Positions 15,855-24,127 of a stretch of DNA of 64,000 nucleotides are shown here, piece by piece. Source of the DNA: Sinorhizobium psoraleae (GTDB taxonomy: Bacteria; Pseudomonadota; Alphaproteobacteria; Rhizobiales; Rhizobiaceae); NCBI RefSeq assembly GCF_013283645.1, contig NZ_JABEKV010000004.1, positions 734,889 through 798,888 of the forward strand, given 5' to 3'. The first letter of the stretch is position 1, and each line of letters starts with the position of its first letter. A model generated the notes under the pieces. The model did no database searches. It was not told where the DNA came from and was given only the letters and a program-made list of their open reading frames with translations. Made by a program: the position numbers and the translations under genes.

Positions 15855-16208
15855 ATGCCGTTCGCCATCAATCCCGCCTATGTCTGGCCGGTGCTGCTTC
15901 TGCTTGTCTCCAACGTCTTCATGACCTTTGCCTGGTATGGTCACCTGAAGTTCACGTCATCGCCGCTCTACATCGTCATCGTCGCAAGCTGGGGCATCGC
16001 CTTTTTCGAATACTGGCTGGCCGTGCCGGCCAATCGCATCGGCCATTCGGTCTATTCGGCGGCGCAGCTGAAGACGATGCAGGAGGTGATCACGCTCACC
16101 ATCTTCGTCATCTTTTCGATTTTCTGGTTGAAGGAATCGATCGGCTGGAACCATGTCATCGGCTTCGCGCTGATCGCCGCCGGCGCCTCGTTCATTTTCA
16201 AGGGGTGA
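15855..16208 (+). CDS. DMT-superfamily small membrane protein (DUF486)
   Basis: Protein of 117 aa with four predicted helices, matching DUF486: VFMTFAWYGHLKF, SWGIAFFEYWLAVPANRIG and SAAQLKTMQEVITLTIF are the family blocks. Members resemble half-size drug/metabolite transporters; the substrate is unknown. A GAGG site precedes the ATG at 15855. It lies downstream of the DUF3137 gene on the same strand (77 bp gap). Confidence 0.85.
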   Translation: MPFAINPAYVWPVLLLLVSNVFMTFAWYGHLKFTSSPLYIVIVASWGIAFFEYWLAVPANRIGHSVYSAAQLKTMQEVITLTIFVIFSIFWLKESIGWNHVIGFALIAAGASFIFKG

Positions 16209-16222
16209 GGTCGGTTTGCAAT

Positions 16223-16333
16223 GCCCCTCATCCGCCTGCCGGCACCTTCTCCCCGCAAGCGGGGAGAAGGGACAAGCGGCTCGCTCCCGATTCCCCTCTC
16301 CCCGCGTGCGGGGAGAGGGCTAGGGTGAGGGGC
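16223..16333. repeat. Palindromic intergenic repeat with two GC-rich hairpins
   Basis: Outer inverted repeat GCCCCTCA (16223-16230) and TGAGGGGC (16326-16333). Inside are two perfect hairpins, CCTTCTCCCCGC-AA-GCGGGGAGAAGG (16245-16270) and CCCCTCTCCCCGC-GT-GCGGGGAGAGGG (about 16293-16319). It lies between convergent genes and may end transcription from both sides. This element type is common in rhizobial genomes. Confidence 0.75.
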
Positions 16334-16404
16334 AGGAGCGCCTACGTTGGCGAAAGCGCAGACGGCTATTGGATGGCTCGTCGCGAGGCGGAATTTCGGC
16401 GCCA

Positions 16405-16995
16405 TCAACTAAGCAGATCAAAAGCGCGATAGATCCAGATCAGTTGGTAGAGCAGGCCACCGACGAGGAAGATCGCATGAAACCGCCTGTTCGGCGTCCA
16501 GGCGGCGGCGACGCACAGGATGATGTAGGCCGCGTTGCGCAGCGGATATTCGAGGCCGTAGCTTTCGAAATGGGCTTTGCCCTTGAGCGCCGTATCGAGG
16601 AGGTCGACCGCAAAGGCGACTGCGAGGAAGCCGAAGAACCACGCCCGCCGCGACAGGAAATACTCCTCGTAGCCGGCATATTCGTCCAGCGAGGTCGGAA
16701 ACAGCAGCACGCAGAGAAAGAAGTAGATGCAGGCGTAGAGACTGACAAAGAGGTAGACGCTGAAATCGATCACTGCGAGCGAATGCAGGTAGTATTCCCA
16801 CCACCAGAAATGCAGCAGGAAAACGAACATGAACAGCACCCAGCCAAGGTGAATCCAGTAGACCTTGGTCTTGCCGGGGTGCTGGACGAAAAGTGCCACG
16901 CCGCTCAGGAGCCGCGCCAGACTGAGGCTGATGATCATGCCCATGACGATGCGAATATGGGAGAAGATCGCCGGATCTGGCGCGGGCGCATCCAT
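16405..16995 (-). CDS. Hypothetical integral membrane protein
   Basis: 196-aa protein with about six hydrophobic helices (FSHIRIVMGMIISLSLARLL, LGWVLFMFVFLLHFWWW, FLVGGLLYQLIWIYRAF). I do not recognise a named family. Aromatic residues are frequent (HFWWWEYYLHSL). The start at 16995 (MDAPAPDPA) follows the thioesterase stop codon by 8 bp, so it is probably co-transcribed with that gene. Confidence 0.75.
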   Translation of the reverse strand: MDAPAPDPAIFSHIRIVMGMIISLSLARLLSGVALFVQHPGKTKVYWIHLGWVLFMFVFLLHFWWWEYYLHSLAVIDFSVYLFVSLYACIYFFLCVLLFPTSLDEYAGYEEYFLSRRAWFFGFLAVAFAVDLLDTALKGKAHFESYGLEYPLRNAAYIILCVAAAWTPNRRFHAIFLVGGLLYQLIWIYRAFDLLS

Positions 16996-17003
16996 CCGGT
17001 TGC

Positions 17004-17390
17004 CTATTCTTCCGGTACCGGCGTCGGCTTGCCGGTGGAATCGAGCGCCACCATCACGAAGATCGCGTCCGTGACCTTCTCCATGACATGGGAGAGGTAA
17101 CGCTGTGCCCAAGCCTCCACCTTCAAAGTCATCGACGTGCGCCCGACCTTGACGATGTCGGTGTAGATGCACAGCGTGTCGCCGATCTTCACGGGCATGG
17201 CGAAGGCCATTTCCTTGACCGCCGCCGTTACCACGCGGCCCCTGGCGCGTTCGGCGGCGCGGATGCCGCAGGAGAGGTCCATCTGGGCCATGACCCAGCC
17301 GCCGAAGATATCGCCGGCGGCATTGGCGTCGCCCGGCATGGCGAGTGTCCGCAAGGTAAGCTCGCCGTTCGGCTTGATCGCGTCGGTCAT
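17004..17390 (-). CDS. Acyl-CoA thioesterase (YciA-like hotdog fold)
   Basis: Thioesterase of 128 aa that hydrolyses acyl-CoA. The hotdog-fold signature is clear: LRTLAMPGDANAAGDIFGGW with the catalytic Asp and Asn region, MDLSCGIRAAERARGRVVTA, AMPVKIGDTLCIY and VEAWAQRYLS. The start at 17390 (MTDAIKPNGE) has a GGGAG site; an upstream alternative adds a 39-residue non-conserved stretch. It is the first gene of a two-gene unit with the membrane protein at 16405. Confidence 0.9.
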   Translation of the reverse strand: MTDAIKPNGELTLRTLAMPGDANAAGDIFGGWVMAQMDLSCGIRAAERARGRVVTAAVKEMAFAMPVKIGDTLCIYTDIVKVGRTSMTLKVEAWAQRYLSHVMEKVTDAIFVMVALDSTGKPTPVPEE

Positions 17391-17601
17391 TAGCTTGTCT
17401 CCCTGTTGTCGAACAAGATCTATCGCATGGCCGGCGGGCAGGGAAAGAGCACCGGCCGACAAATCCGCGTGGAGTGAGGCCGTCGTGAAGTGTTCAACCG
17501 TTTTCAAGTCGTTAATTGAGCACCGCGAAAATTAGTGATTCTTTGTTAGGGGCTTTGCAAAGACCTGCTCCTATCCTGCAGTCTCAAAGTGGAGGCTGGG
17601 G

Positions 17602-19416
17602 ATGAGAAAATTTCGGATTTCGGCGCGTCTCTACGCGCTGGTCGGGTTCGCGCTGCTGACGATGGCGGCGGCGCTGACGTTTAGTCTCGTGCAGGCGCAG
17701 GACAGGCTCGTCGCAGAGCGCAAGGCCATGCTTGCCGCAATGAACGAGAACGCGATCACGGTGTTCGACGCCTATTTCAAGCAGGAGCAGGCCGGAACGC
17801 TTTCGCGGGAGGAGGCGCAGAAGCGAGCCCTCGAAGCGGTCAAGGCTATGCGCTATCAGGGCAGCGGCTATTTCTGGGTAAACGACATGCATCCAACCAT
17901 GGTCATGCATCCGATCAAGCCTGAGCTTGACGGCGCGGACCTGACGGCCAACAAGGACCCCAACGGCAAGTATCTCTTCGTGGAATTCGTGAAGACGGTG
18001 CAGGCGCACGGCAAGGGTTTCGTCGACTACTACTGGCCGAAGCCGGGCGCCGAGGAACCGGTGCTGAAATATTCCCATGTCGCCGGCTTCGAGCCCTGGG
18101 GCTGGGTGGTCGGCACGGGCGTCTATGCCGACGATCTCGCCGCGATGTTCCGCGAGCGCGCCTGGCAGATGGCCGGCATTCTCGCTGCAGCGGCGCTGGC
18201 GATCCTGATGGCGGCGCTTGCGATCGTGCGCAGCGTCGTGCGGCCGGTCGAGAAGCTGAAAGTCTCGATGCAGGCGATTGCCGACGAGGATCTTTCCTCC
18301 GACGTGCCGGAAACCGATCGCGGCGACGAAATCGGCCAGATGGCCAAGGTACTGGTCGTGCTTCGCGATTCGGTGCGGGAGCGGCTCGAATTGCGCTCGC
18401 GCGAAGCGGAGCAGCAGGACAGGCTGAATGCGGAACGGAGCAGCAGCGAGGAACGCCAGCGTGCCACCGCCGAGGCGCAGGCGGATGCGATGGACACGAT
18501 CGGCGCGGCGCTGGAGCGGCTGGCGAGCGGCGACCTGACTGCCGAAGTCGAGCAGATCGCTCCGGAATACGCCAAGCTGCGGAAAGACTTCAACACCGCT
18601 GTCGCGGCGCTTCGCGATGTCATCGGCGCCATCTCGCAGTCGACTGAAATCGTCCACGGCAGCGCCGGGGATATCTCGGAGGCAGCCAACAATCTGTCCC
18701 GCCGCACCGAGCAGCAGGCGGCGGCCCTCGAGGAGACCGCGGCAGCTCTCGACGAGATCACCTCGATCGTTCGCCATGCCTCGGACCGCGCCCACGAGGC
18801 GCGCGACATGGTCAACGAGACGAAGGCAAGCGCGGCGAAATCCGGCGGCATCGTTCGCAATGCGATCGACGCCATGGGGCGGATCGAAGCATCCTCCAGC
18901 CGGATCAGCCAGATCATCGGCGTGATCGACGAAATCGCCTTCCAGACCAACCTGCTTGCGCTCAATGCCGGCGTCGAGGCGGCGCGGGCAGGCGAGGCGG
19001 GCCGCGGCTTCGCCGTCGTCGCCCAGGAGGTGCGCGAGCTTGCCCAGCGCTCGGCCGGTGCCGCCAAGGAGATCAAGGATCTCATCAGCGCCTCGGTCAA
19101 GGAAGTGGGCGCCGGGGTGGAACTGGTGCGCTCGACCGGCGATGCTCTGATGGAGATCGAAACCCTGGTCAATCGCGTAAACGAGCAGGTCGCATCGATC
19201 GCGACGGCCTCGCGGGAGCAGGCGACGGGCCTACAGGAGGTGAACACTGCCGTCAACAGCATGGACCAGATGACGCAACAGAATGCCGCGATGGTGGAGG
19301 AAACCACCGCCGCAAGCCAGACGCTGGCGCAGGAGAGCCGCGAGCTCAAGGTGCTGCTCGAGAAATTCTGCCTGCAGGAAAGACATCGTCAGGCGGTTTA
19401 TGGCAGGGCGGCCTGA
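17602..19416 (+). CDS. Methyl-accepting chemotaxis protein with single Cache periplasmic domain
   Basis: Chemoreceptor of 604 aa. One helix near residues 10-32 leads to a periplasmic single Cache domain, type 2 ([20 protein letters not shown], then HPIKPELDG and [14 protein letters not shown]). A second helix ([19 protein letters not shown]) is followed by HAMP and the signalling domain with the conserved tip [20 protein letters not shown]. It has no CheR-docking pentapeptide at the C-terminus. sCache_2 receptors in rhizobia sense short carboxylates (McpV type); this ligand is inferred only. The start has GGAGG upstream and a terminator follows at 19445. Confidence 0.93.
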   Translation: MRKFRISARLYALVGFALLTMAAALTFSLVQAQDRLVAERKAMLAAMNENAITVFDAYFKQEQAGTLSREEAQKRALEAVKAMRYQGSGYFWVNDMHPTMVMHPIKPELDGADLTANKDPNGKYLFVEFVKTVQAHGKGFVDYYWPKPGAEEPVLKYSHVAGFEPWGWVVGTGVYADDLAAMFRERAWQMAGILAAAALAILMAALAIVRSVVRPVEKLKVSMQAIADEDLSSDVPETDRGDEIGQMAKVLVVLRDSVRERLELRSREAEQQDRLNAERSSSEERQRATAEAQADAMDTIGAALERLASGDLTAEVEQIAPEYAKLRKDFNTAVAALRDVIGAISQSTEIVHGSAGDISEAANNLSRRTEQQAAALEETAAALDEITSIVRHASDRAHEARDMVNETKASAAKSGGIVRNAIDAMGRIEASSSRISQIIGVIDEIAFQTNLLALNAGVEAARAGEAGRGFAVVAQEVRELAQRSAGAAKEIKDLISASVKEVGAGVELVRSTGDALMEIETLVNRVNEQVASIATASREQATGLQEVNTAVNSMDQMTQQNAAMVEETTAASQTLAQESRELKVLLEKFCLQERHRQAVYGRAA

Positions 19417-19444
19417 GAGATAAGAAGACGTCTTGCAAAAACTG

Positions 19445-19470
19445 GCCCGCGTTCCAACGCGGGCTTTTTT
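19445..19470 (+). terminator. Rho-independent terminator of the chemoreceptor gene
   Basis: GCCCGCGTT-CC-AACGCGGGC followed by TTTTTT, 28 bp past the stop codon. Confidence 0.93.
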
Positions 19471-19629
19471 GCATGCGGACGCGATCCTATCGGCGGTTGT
19501 ATGCGAAGGCGCGCAACTCGCGGCACTTGACGTAATAGCGCGGGCCGGGTCAGATGCGGTGGCGGAGGGGATTGGCCGTGGCAGGTCGGTCGCTTGGGGC
19601 CCATTGATTCGATCCGGAGGGGATTACCT

Positions 19630-20178
19630 GTGTCGCTTCTCAAGCTTTTCATCGCTCGGCCGTCCGCTGTCATCCTGATGGCAATTGCCTTCCTTTCGGC
19701 CTGCACCGTCGTGGTGGAGGAACCGCGGCCCGGCCCGGGGCCAATCCGCCCGCCGGGTCCGCCAATGTGCACCATGGAATTCGCCCCCGTTTGCGGTGAG
19801 CGCGGTAACCGGCTCAGAACATTCCCGAATGCCTGCCAGGCGCGGGCCGACGGCTTCCGCGTGGTGCATCGCGGCGAGTGCCGCCCCGACAATCGTCCGC
19901 CACAGCAAGCCTGCACACGCGAATTTGCACCCGTTTGCGGTCAGCGTGGGCCACGGACACAGACGTTCCCGAATGCCTGTGTGGCGCGCGCGGAGGGTTT
20001 CCGGGTGATCGCGCCGGGCGAATGCCGCGGTGGCGGCCGTCCTCCGGAGCAGCAGTTCTGCACGCGGGAATTCGCCCCGGTCTGCGGTCTGCGCAGCGGG
20101 CGCATGCGCACCTTCCCGAATGCGTGCGAGGCACGCGCCGACGGGTTCAGTGTCATCCATGGCGGAGAGTGCCGCTGA
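19630..20178 (+). CDS. Lipoprotein with three Kazal-type protease-inhibitor-like domains
   Basis: 182-aa predicted lipoprotein (lipobox FLSAC, Cys25) with a Pro-rich linker and three tandem copies of about 45 residues. Each has the Kazal pattern C-T-x-E-F-A-P-V-C-G, then R-T/Q-T/R-FPNAC, A-R-A-D/E-G-F, and a closing GEC. Kazal domains inhibit serine proteases; bacterial members are poorly studied. The GTG start at 19630 has a GGAGGGG site. It is a single gene with its own terminator (20210). The role could be envelope protection against host or self proteases, which is inference. Confidence 0.85.
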   Translation: MSLLKLFIARPSAVILMAIAFLSACTVVVEEPRPGPGPIRPPGPPMCTMEFAPVCGERGNRLRTFPNACQARADGFRVVHRGECRPDNRPPQQACTREFAPVCGQRGPRTQTFPNACVARAEGFRVIAPGECRGGGRPPEQQFCTREFAPVCGLRSGRMRTFPNACEARADGFSVIHGGECR

Positions 20179-20209
20179 CGTCCTGTAAGTATCGTTGATC
20201 TGGATTTCA

Positions 20210-20239
20210 GGCCCGCAGTCGAATGGGTGCGGGCCTTTT
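20210..20239 (+). terminator. Rho-independent terminator of the Kazal lipoprotein gene
   Basis: GGCCCGCA, 10-nt loop, TGCGGGCC, then TTTT; 31 bp past the stop. Confidence 0.85.
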
Positions 20240-20439
20240 CACGTATCGGCTCGCGGCGGTTCGTTGCCCTGATATGGGAGGTTTCCGGAAAGGCTTCGTT
20301 TACCGTGTTTCCATAAAGTGCGAACGAGATCCGGCTTTTTAAGCCGTGCGCCAGCTTGACGACACAGGCGGCAGCGACGGTTACGGCTGGGGCGGCGGCG
20401 CATCGACAACGCTTCGGCTTGTCGTGGATGAAGGCGGCA

Positions 20440-21687
20440 ATGAGTATGGCGTATGTTTCTCTTCTCCATCGGCCGTTGACGGCGCTGGTGCTGGCCGCGT
20501 CCCTGGTCGCCTGCACGACCGACGTCCTCGCGCCTTCGGCCCGGGTCGACGGAGGCGCCCGCGTCAGCGCCATCGAGCCGGTGCGTGCCGATAGCCGCCC
20601 GCAGCAGGAAATGGCGGCGGCTTACCCGTCAGGTGAACCCGTTGCGGCGTCAACCGGGAGTGTCGTGCCCGCCGAGCCGAGCGCGCAGACGGAGCGCGGG
20701 CTGCCGATGATCGATAGCGAGCCGATGCCGACGGCGGAAGCGCAAACGGCAGGCGCCGGTCCGACGGCGATACCCGCCGAAGGCGTCAACATGGACGCGA
20801 TGCTCGGGGTTCAGCCGGTCGTCGGACTTGCCGAGGAGCAGAGCAACGAGATTGCCGAGGGTAATGCCAGCCAGCCCGTGGTCGCCGGCATCGGTGAGGA
20901 CAATATACGTCAACTCGGCGGATCCGCGGGGCCGGTGCCCGTATCCGAACCGAACGTCGATTACGACCCCGACCTGCCGCCGTTGATGCCGGGACAGATC
21001 CCGGCAGAGGAAGCGAAGCAGCCGCGTTACATGGAACGGCAACGGGTCGTCCAGCCCGCGCAGGAACCCCAGCAGGTCGCCCTCCTGCCACGCGCGCGCA
21101 ATCCGCTTTCCGCGCCGGAATACACCGGCGAAATGCCACGCGCGGAGATCGCCTGCCGCCAGCGCCTGAAAAAGCTCGGCGTCGTCTTCCGCGATGTCGC
21201 GCGCATCAGCAACGGGCCGTCCTGCGGCATCGATTATCCGATCGAGTTGAGTGGCCTCTCCGGCGGTATTGGCGTGAAACCGGCGGTGAAGCTCAACTGC
21301 CAGGTGACCGAAGCCTTCGCCAAATGGGTCAAATACGAACTCGCACCGTCTTCGCGCTACCGCTACTGGTCCGGCGTCAAGACGATCAAGCCGCTCGGCG
21401 GCTACTCCTGCCGTACGATGAACTCCCGACGCGGCAATCCGATGTCCGAACATGCGCGCGGCAATGCCATAGATGTCGGCAAATTCATTCTGAAGAATGG
21501 CAAGGAGATCGACGTCCGCAGGAAGGGCTTCTTCGCCTTTCGTGAACGCGGCCTCCTGAAAGCCGTGCGCTCCGACAGTTGCAAATATTTCAACACCGTG
21601 CTTGGCCCCGGCAGCGACCCGTTCCACAAGGACCATTTCCACTTCGACCTGAGGACGCGCAAATCCGGCTATAGGCATTGCGACTAG
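20440..21687 (+). CDS. Extensin-like C-terminal domain lipoprotein (putative LAS/M15-type peptidase)
   Basis: 415-aa lipoprotein (VLAASLVACTTD). Residues about 25-225 are a variable Pro/Ala/Glu-rich region. The C-terminal 190 residues form the Extensin-like_C domain: EIACRQRLKKLGVVF, GPSCGIDYPIELSGL, and the His/Asp/His constellation SEHARGNAIDVGKF and KDHFHFD, which resembles zinc LAS peptidases that cut peptidoglycan peptides. Paired cysteines (CRTMNS, SCKYF) are probably disulfides. Start choice is uncertain among ATGs at 20428, 20440 and 20446; 20440 has AAGGCGG at good spacing. Confidence 0.8.
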   Translation: MSMAYVSLLHRPLTALVLAASLVACTTDVLAPSARVDGGARVSAIEPVRADSRPQQEMAAAYPSGEPVAASTGSVVPAEPSAQTERGLPMIDSEPMPTAEAQTAGAGPTAIPAEGVNMDAMLGVQPVVGLAEEQSNEIAEGNASQPVVAGIGEDNIRQLGGSAGPVPVSEPNVDYDPDLPPLMPGQIPAEEAKQPRYMERQRVVQPAQEPQQVALLPRARNPLSAPEYTGEMPRAEIACRQRLKKLGVVFRDVARISNGPSCGIDYPIELSGLSGGIGVKPAVKLNCQVTEAFAKWVKYELAPSSRYRYWSGVKTIKPLGGYSCRTMNSRRGNPMSEHARGNAIDVGKFILKNGKEIDVRRKGFFAFRERGLLKAVRSDSCKYFNTVLGPGSDPFHKDHFHFDLRTRKSGYRHCD

Positions 21688-21726
21688 AAAGCCGTGCGTT
21701 CAAGCGAGCGCATAAGGCAGCTCCAG
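21683..21726. repeat. Degenerate copy of the CTAGAGC palindromic repeat
   Basis: CTAGAAAGCCGTGCGTTCAA, then GCGAGCGCATAAGGCAGCTC, resembles the left palindrome at 26156-26199 with mismatches. It overlaps the stop codon of the extensin-like gene. Confidence 0.5.
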
Positions 21727-21742
21727 CGACGATTGCAGGCGG

Positions 21743-21930
21743 AAAAAAAGAGGCCGGCGGGGAAGCCGGCCAAACCCGGAGAATAGGGGGAGACTCCGGA
21801 GTGCAAATCACGGGAAGCGAGGGCTTCACGCCAGGTCAAAGTGATTGAAAAGCATCACCGTTTCATGACAGTGATAGGCAAGCAGTCCTGATCCGGATTG
21901 TTCTTTGCCGGATTCCAGCCAAATCGAGTT
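21743..21930 (-). ncRNA. Candidate minus-strand small RNA with exposed CUCCCCC loop
   Basis: A rho-independent terminator in minus orientation (GGCCGGC-TTCCCC-GCCGGCC then TCTTTTTTT, 21771-21743) lies between two plus-strand genes, so it ends no annotated transcript. Just 5' of it on the minus strand is a second hairpin, CCGGAG/CTCCGG (21799-21776), whose 12-nt loop reads TCTCCCCCTATT. Unpaired CU-rich loops complementary to ribosome binding sites are typical of rhizobial trans-acting sRNAs. The 5' end and promoter are unknown; about 21840-21930 is a guess. Confidence 0.45.
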
Positions 21931-21935
21931 TCTTC

Positions 21936-22757
21936 ATGCCGCCAGTTTCGGAATTGATGATGTTTGCACTGGCGCTGGCGGCGGCCGGCGTCGTCGCCGG
22001 CGTGCTCGCCGGGCTTTTCGGTATCGGCGGCGGGGCCATCCTCGTGCCGGTCTTCTATCAGGTCTTCGGCCTGCTCGGTATCGATGACGCGGTCAGGATG
22101 CATCTTTCCGTCGGCACGTCGCTCGCGATCATCGTTCCGACCTCGGTCCGGTCGTTTCTGGCGCATTATCGCCGCGGCGTGGTCGATCTCGACCTGTTGC
22201 GCAACTGGATCGTGGCAGTGCCGCTCGGCGCGATCCTCGCTTCGGTGATTGCGGCCCATGTCGGCAGCGAGACGCTGCGTCTGATCTTCGCGGTGATTGC
22301 GCTCGCCTTGGCCTTCCGGATGATCTTCAACCGTTCGAGTTGGCACATCGGCACGGATCTGCCGAAGAATCCGGTCAAATGGCTGGTCGGAGTCGCGATC
22401 GGCATTCTCTCCGGCCTCATGGGGATCGGCGGCGGCGTGCTCAACAACACCTTCATGACGCTGCACAACCGACCGATACACCAGGCGGTCGCCACGTCCG
22501 CCGGCGTTGGCGTGCTGATCTCCATCCCCGGCCTGTTCGGCTATGTCTGGGCGGGGTGGGGCGAGGCGGGCCTTCCGCCGCTTTCGACCGGCTTCATCAA
22601 CTGGATCGCGGTGGCGCTGATCATCCCCATAACCTTGCTCGTCGCGCCGCTCGGGGTGCGGCTTGCCCATGCCATGGACAGACGACAGCTCGAGGCGGGA
22701 TTCGGGATTTTCATGGTGCTCGTCGCCATCCGGTTCTTCTACAGCCTCTACGGCTGA
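21936..22757 (+). CDS. TauE/SafE family sulfite/organosulfonate exporter-like permease
   Basis: Integral membrane protein of 273 aa with about eight helices and the duplicated TauE/SafE half-repeats: GVLAGLFGIGGGAILVPVFY near the N-terminus and GILSGLMGIGGGVLNNTFMT in the middle. Such proteins export sulfite, sulfoacetate or related anions. It lies directly upstream of an MBL-fold persulfide-dioxygenase-like gene and a BigR-like repressor, so an exporter role for sulfite made during sulfide oxidation fits. The start at 21936 is the first ATG of the conserved frame. Confidence 0.88.
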   Translation: MPPVSELMMFALALAAAGVVAGVLAGLFGIGGGAILVPVFYQVFGLLGIDDAVRMHLSVGTSLAIIVPTSVRSFLAHYRRGVVDLDLLRNWIVAVPLGAILASVIAAHVGSETLRLIFAVIALALAFRMIFNRSSWHIGTDLPKNPVKWLVGVAIGILSGLMGIGGGVLNNTFMTLHNRPIHQAVATSAGVGVLISIPGLFGYVWAGWGEAGLPPLSTGFINWIAVALIIPITLLVAPLGVRLAHAMDRRQLEAGFGIFMVLVAIRFFYSLYG

Positions 22758-22841
22758 ACGGAACGAAACGTCACGTCTTCAATGAGTTGTGCACTTGGCC
22801 ACCGTCGCGCCGCCGGTGGCGTTTTGTTTGCTCAGGTCCAC

Positions 22842-22872
22842 AATATATAATGTACTTAATCATATATTATAT
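22842..22872. promoter_or_regulatory. AT-rich imperfect palindrome, probable BigR/SqrR operator
   Basis: AATATATAATG and CATATATTATAT flank GTACTTAAT in an otherwise GC-rich region, 20-50 bp upstream of the MBL gene. BigR-type repressors bind AT-rich palindromes overlapping the -10 region of their operon, and a BigR-like gene is encoded downstream. The assignment is inferred from context. Confidence 0.65.
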
Positions 22873-22890
22873 GACTTTATGGAGGCGATC

Positions 22891-23781
22891 ATGCCTGCAA
22901 ACCTCATTGCAAAACCGGAGGTCAAAGGCTTCTACGAGTGCCGGACGGGAAGCATCCAGTATGTCGTTTCCGATCCGGCGACGAAGCGCTGCGTGATCAT
23001 CGACCCCGTGCTTGATTTCGACGAGAAATCGGGAGCGACGGCGACGGTGCAGGCGGACCTGATCCTCGACTACGTCACCGGCAACGATCTGACTGTCGAT
23101 TGGATCCTGGACACCCATCCTCACGCGGATCATTTTTCCGCCGCAGCCTATTTGAAGGGAAAGACCGGCGCGCCGATCGCGATTGGCGCCGAGATCCGCC
23201 AGGTGCAATGTCTCTGGAAGAAAATCTACAATTGGCCGGAGTTGGCGGCGGACGGCTCGCAGTGGGATCATCTCTTCGCCGATGGCGAACGCTTTTCCGT
23301 CGGTTCCATGGAAGCCTATGTCATCCATTCGCCGGGACACACGCTGGCGTCCGTGACCTATGTCATCGGCGACGCGGCCTTCGTGCACGATACGATCTTC
23401 ATGCCGGACAGCGGCACTGCCCGGGCCGATTTTCCGGGCGGGGATGCGCGTCAGTTGTGGCGCTCGATCAATGCCATCCTTGCCCTGCCGGACGAGACCC
23501 GCGTCTTTACCGGCCATGACTACCGGCCGGATGGCCGCGAAGCACGCTGGGAAAGCACGGTCGGCGAAGAAAAGCGCTGCAATGCGCATGTGGTCGGCCT
23601 GACGGAGGACGACTTTGTTCAATTGCGCCAAGCGCGCGACAAGTCGTTGCCGATGCCGAAGCTGATCCTGCATGCGTTGCAGGTCAATATTTGCGGCGGT
23701 CGACTACCGGAGCCGGAGTCGAACGGTGCGCGCTACCTGAAGTTTCCGCTGAATGCGCTGCTGGGCGCGGCGTGGAACTGA
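22891..23781 (+). CDS. MBL-fold hydrolase, Blh/persulfide dioxygenase-like
   Basis: Metallo-beta-lactamase-fold protein of 296 aa close to ETHE1-type persulfide (sulfur) dioxygenases. The metal site is visible: THPHADHFSAA, a second His in HSPGHT, Asp in HDTIFMPD and His in FTGHDY. Xylella and Agrobacterium Blh carry an extra N-terminal DUF442 domain; it is absent here. The start at 22891 (MPANLIAK) has GGAGG. With the BigR-like gene 13 bp downstream and an AT-rich operator upstream, it should act in hydrogen sulfide detoxification. Confidence 0.88.
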   Translation: MPANLIAKPEVKGFYECRTGSIQYVVSDPATKRCVIIDPVLDFDEKSGATATVQADLILDYVTGNDLTVDWILDTHPHADHFSAAAYLKGKTGAPIAIGAEIRQVQCLWKKIYNWPELAADGSQWDHLFADGERFSVGSMEAYVIHSPGHTLASVTYVIGDAAFVHDTIFMPDSGTARADFPGGDARQLWRSINAILALPDETRVFTGHDYRPDGREARWESTVGEEKRCNAHVVGLTEDDFVQLRQARDKSLPMPKLILHALQVNICGGRLPEPESNGARYLKFPLNALLGAAWN

Positions 23782-23794
23782 CGGGAGAATGACG

Positions 23795-24127
23795 ATGGGT
23801 ACCGTGATGAAATTGCGAAACGTGCGCCCGGACATGAGCGTGCGGGCCGGTGAGGCGGCGGCGCTGTTGAAGACGCTCGCCAACCAGAACCGACTGATGA
23901 TCGTCTGCACGCTTGTCGAAGGAGAACACTCGGTCGGCCAGTTGGCGGAGATGCTTGGCATCCACCAGCCGACCTTGTCGCAGCAACTGACGGTGCTGCG
24001 CGAGGCCGGCATCGTGGCGACGCGGCGCGACGCCAAGCAGATCTTCTATCGTCTCGCCGAGGAAAAGGCCTCGCGGCTGGTGATGGCGCTTTACGAGATC
24101 TTCTGCCGCGAGGGCCGGAAGCGTTAA
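23795..24127 (+). CDS. bigR: ArsR-family persulfide-sensing repressor (BigR/SqrR-like)
   Basis: Winged-helix repressor of 110 aa. Helix-turn-helix: HSVGQLAEMLGIHQPTLSQQ followed by LTVLREAGIV. Two cysteines, Cys38 and Cys104, are 66 residues apart, the same spacing as the redox pair of BigR (Cys42/Cys108) that forms a disulfide or tetrasulfide and releases DNA. No arsenic-type CxC motif is present. The start at 23795 (MGTVMKLRN) is preferred over 23789 for ribosome binding site spacing. It is co-transcribed with the MBL gene. Confidence 0.87.
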   Translation: MGTVMKLRNVRPDMSVRAGEAAALLKTLANQNRLMIVCTLVEGEHSVGQLAEMLGIHQPTLSQQLTVLREAGIVATRRDAKQIFYRLAEEKASRLVMALYEIFCREGRKR

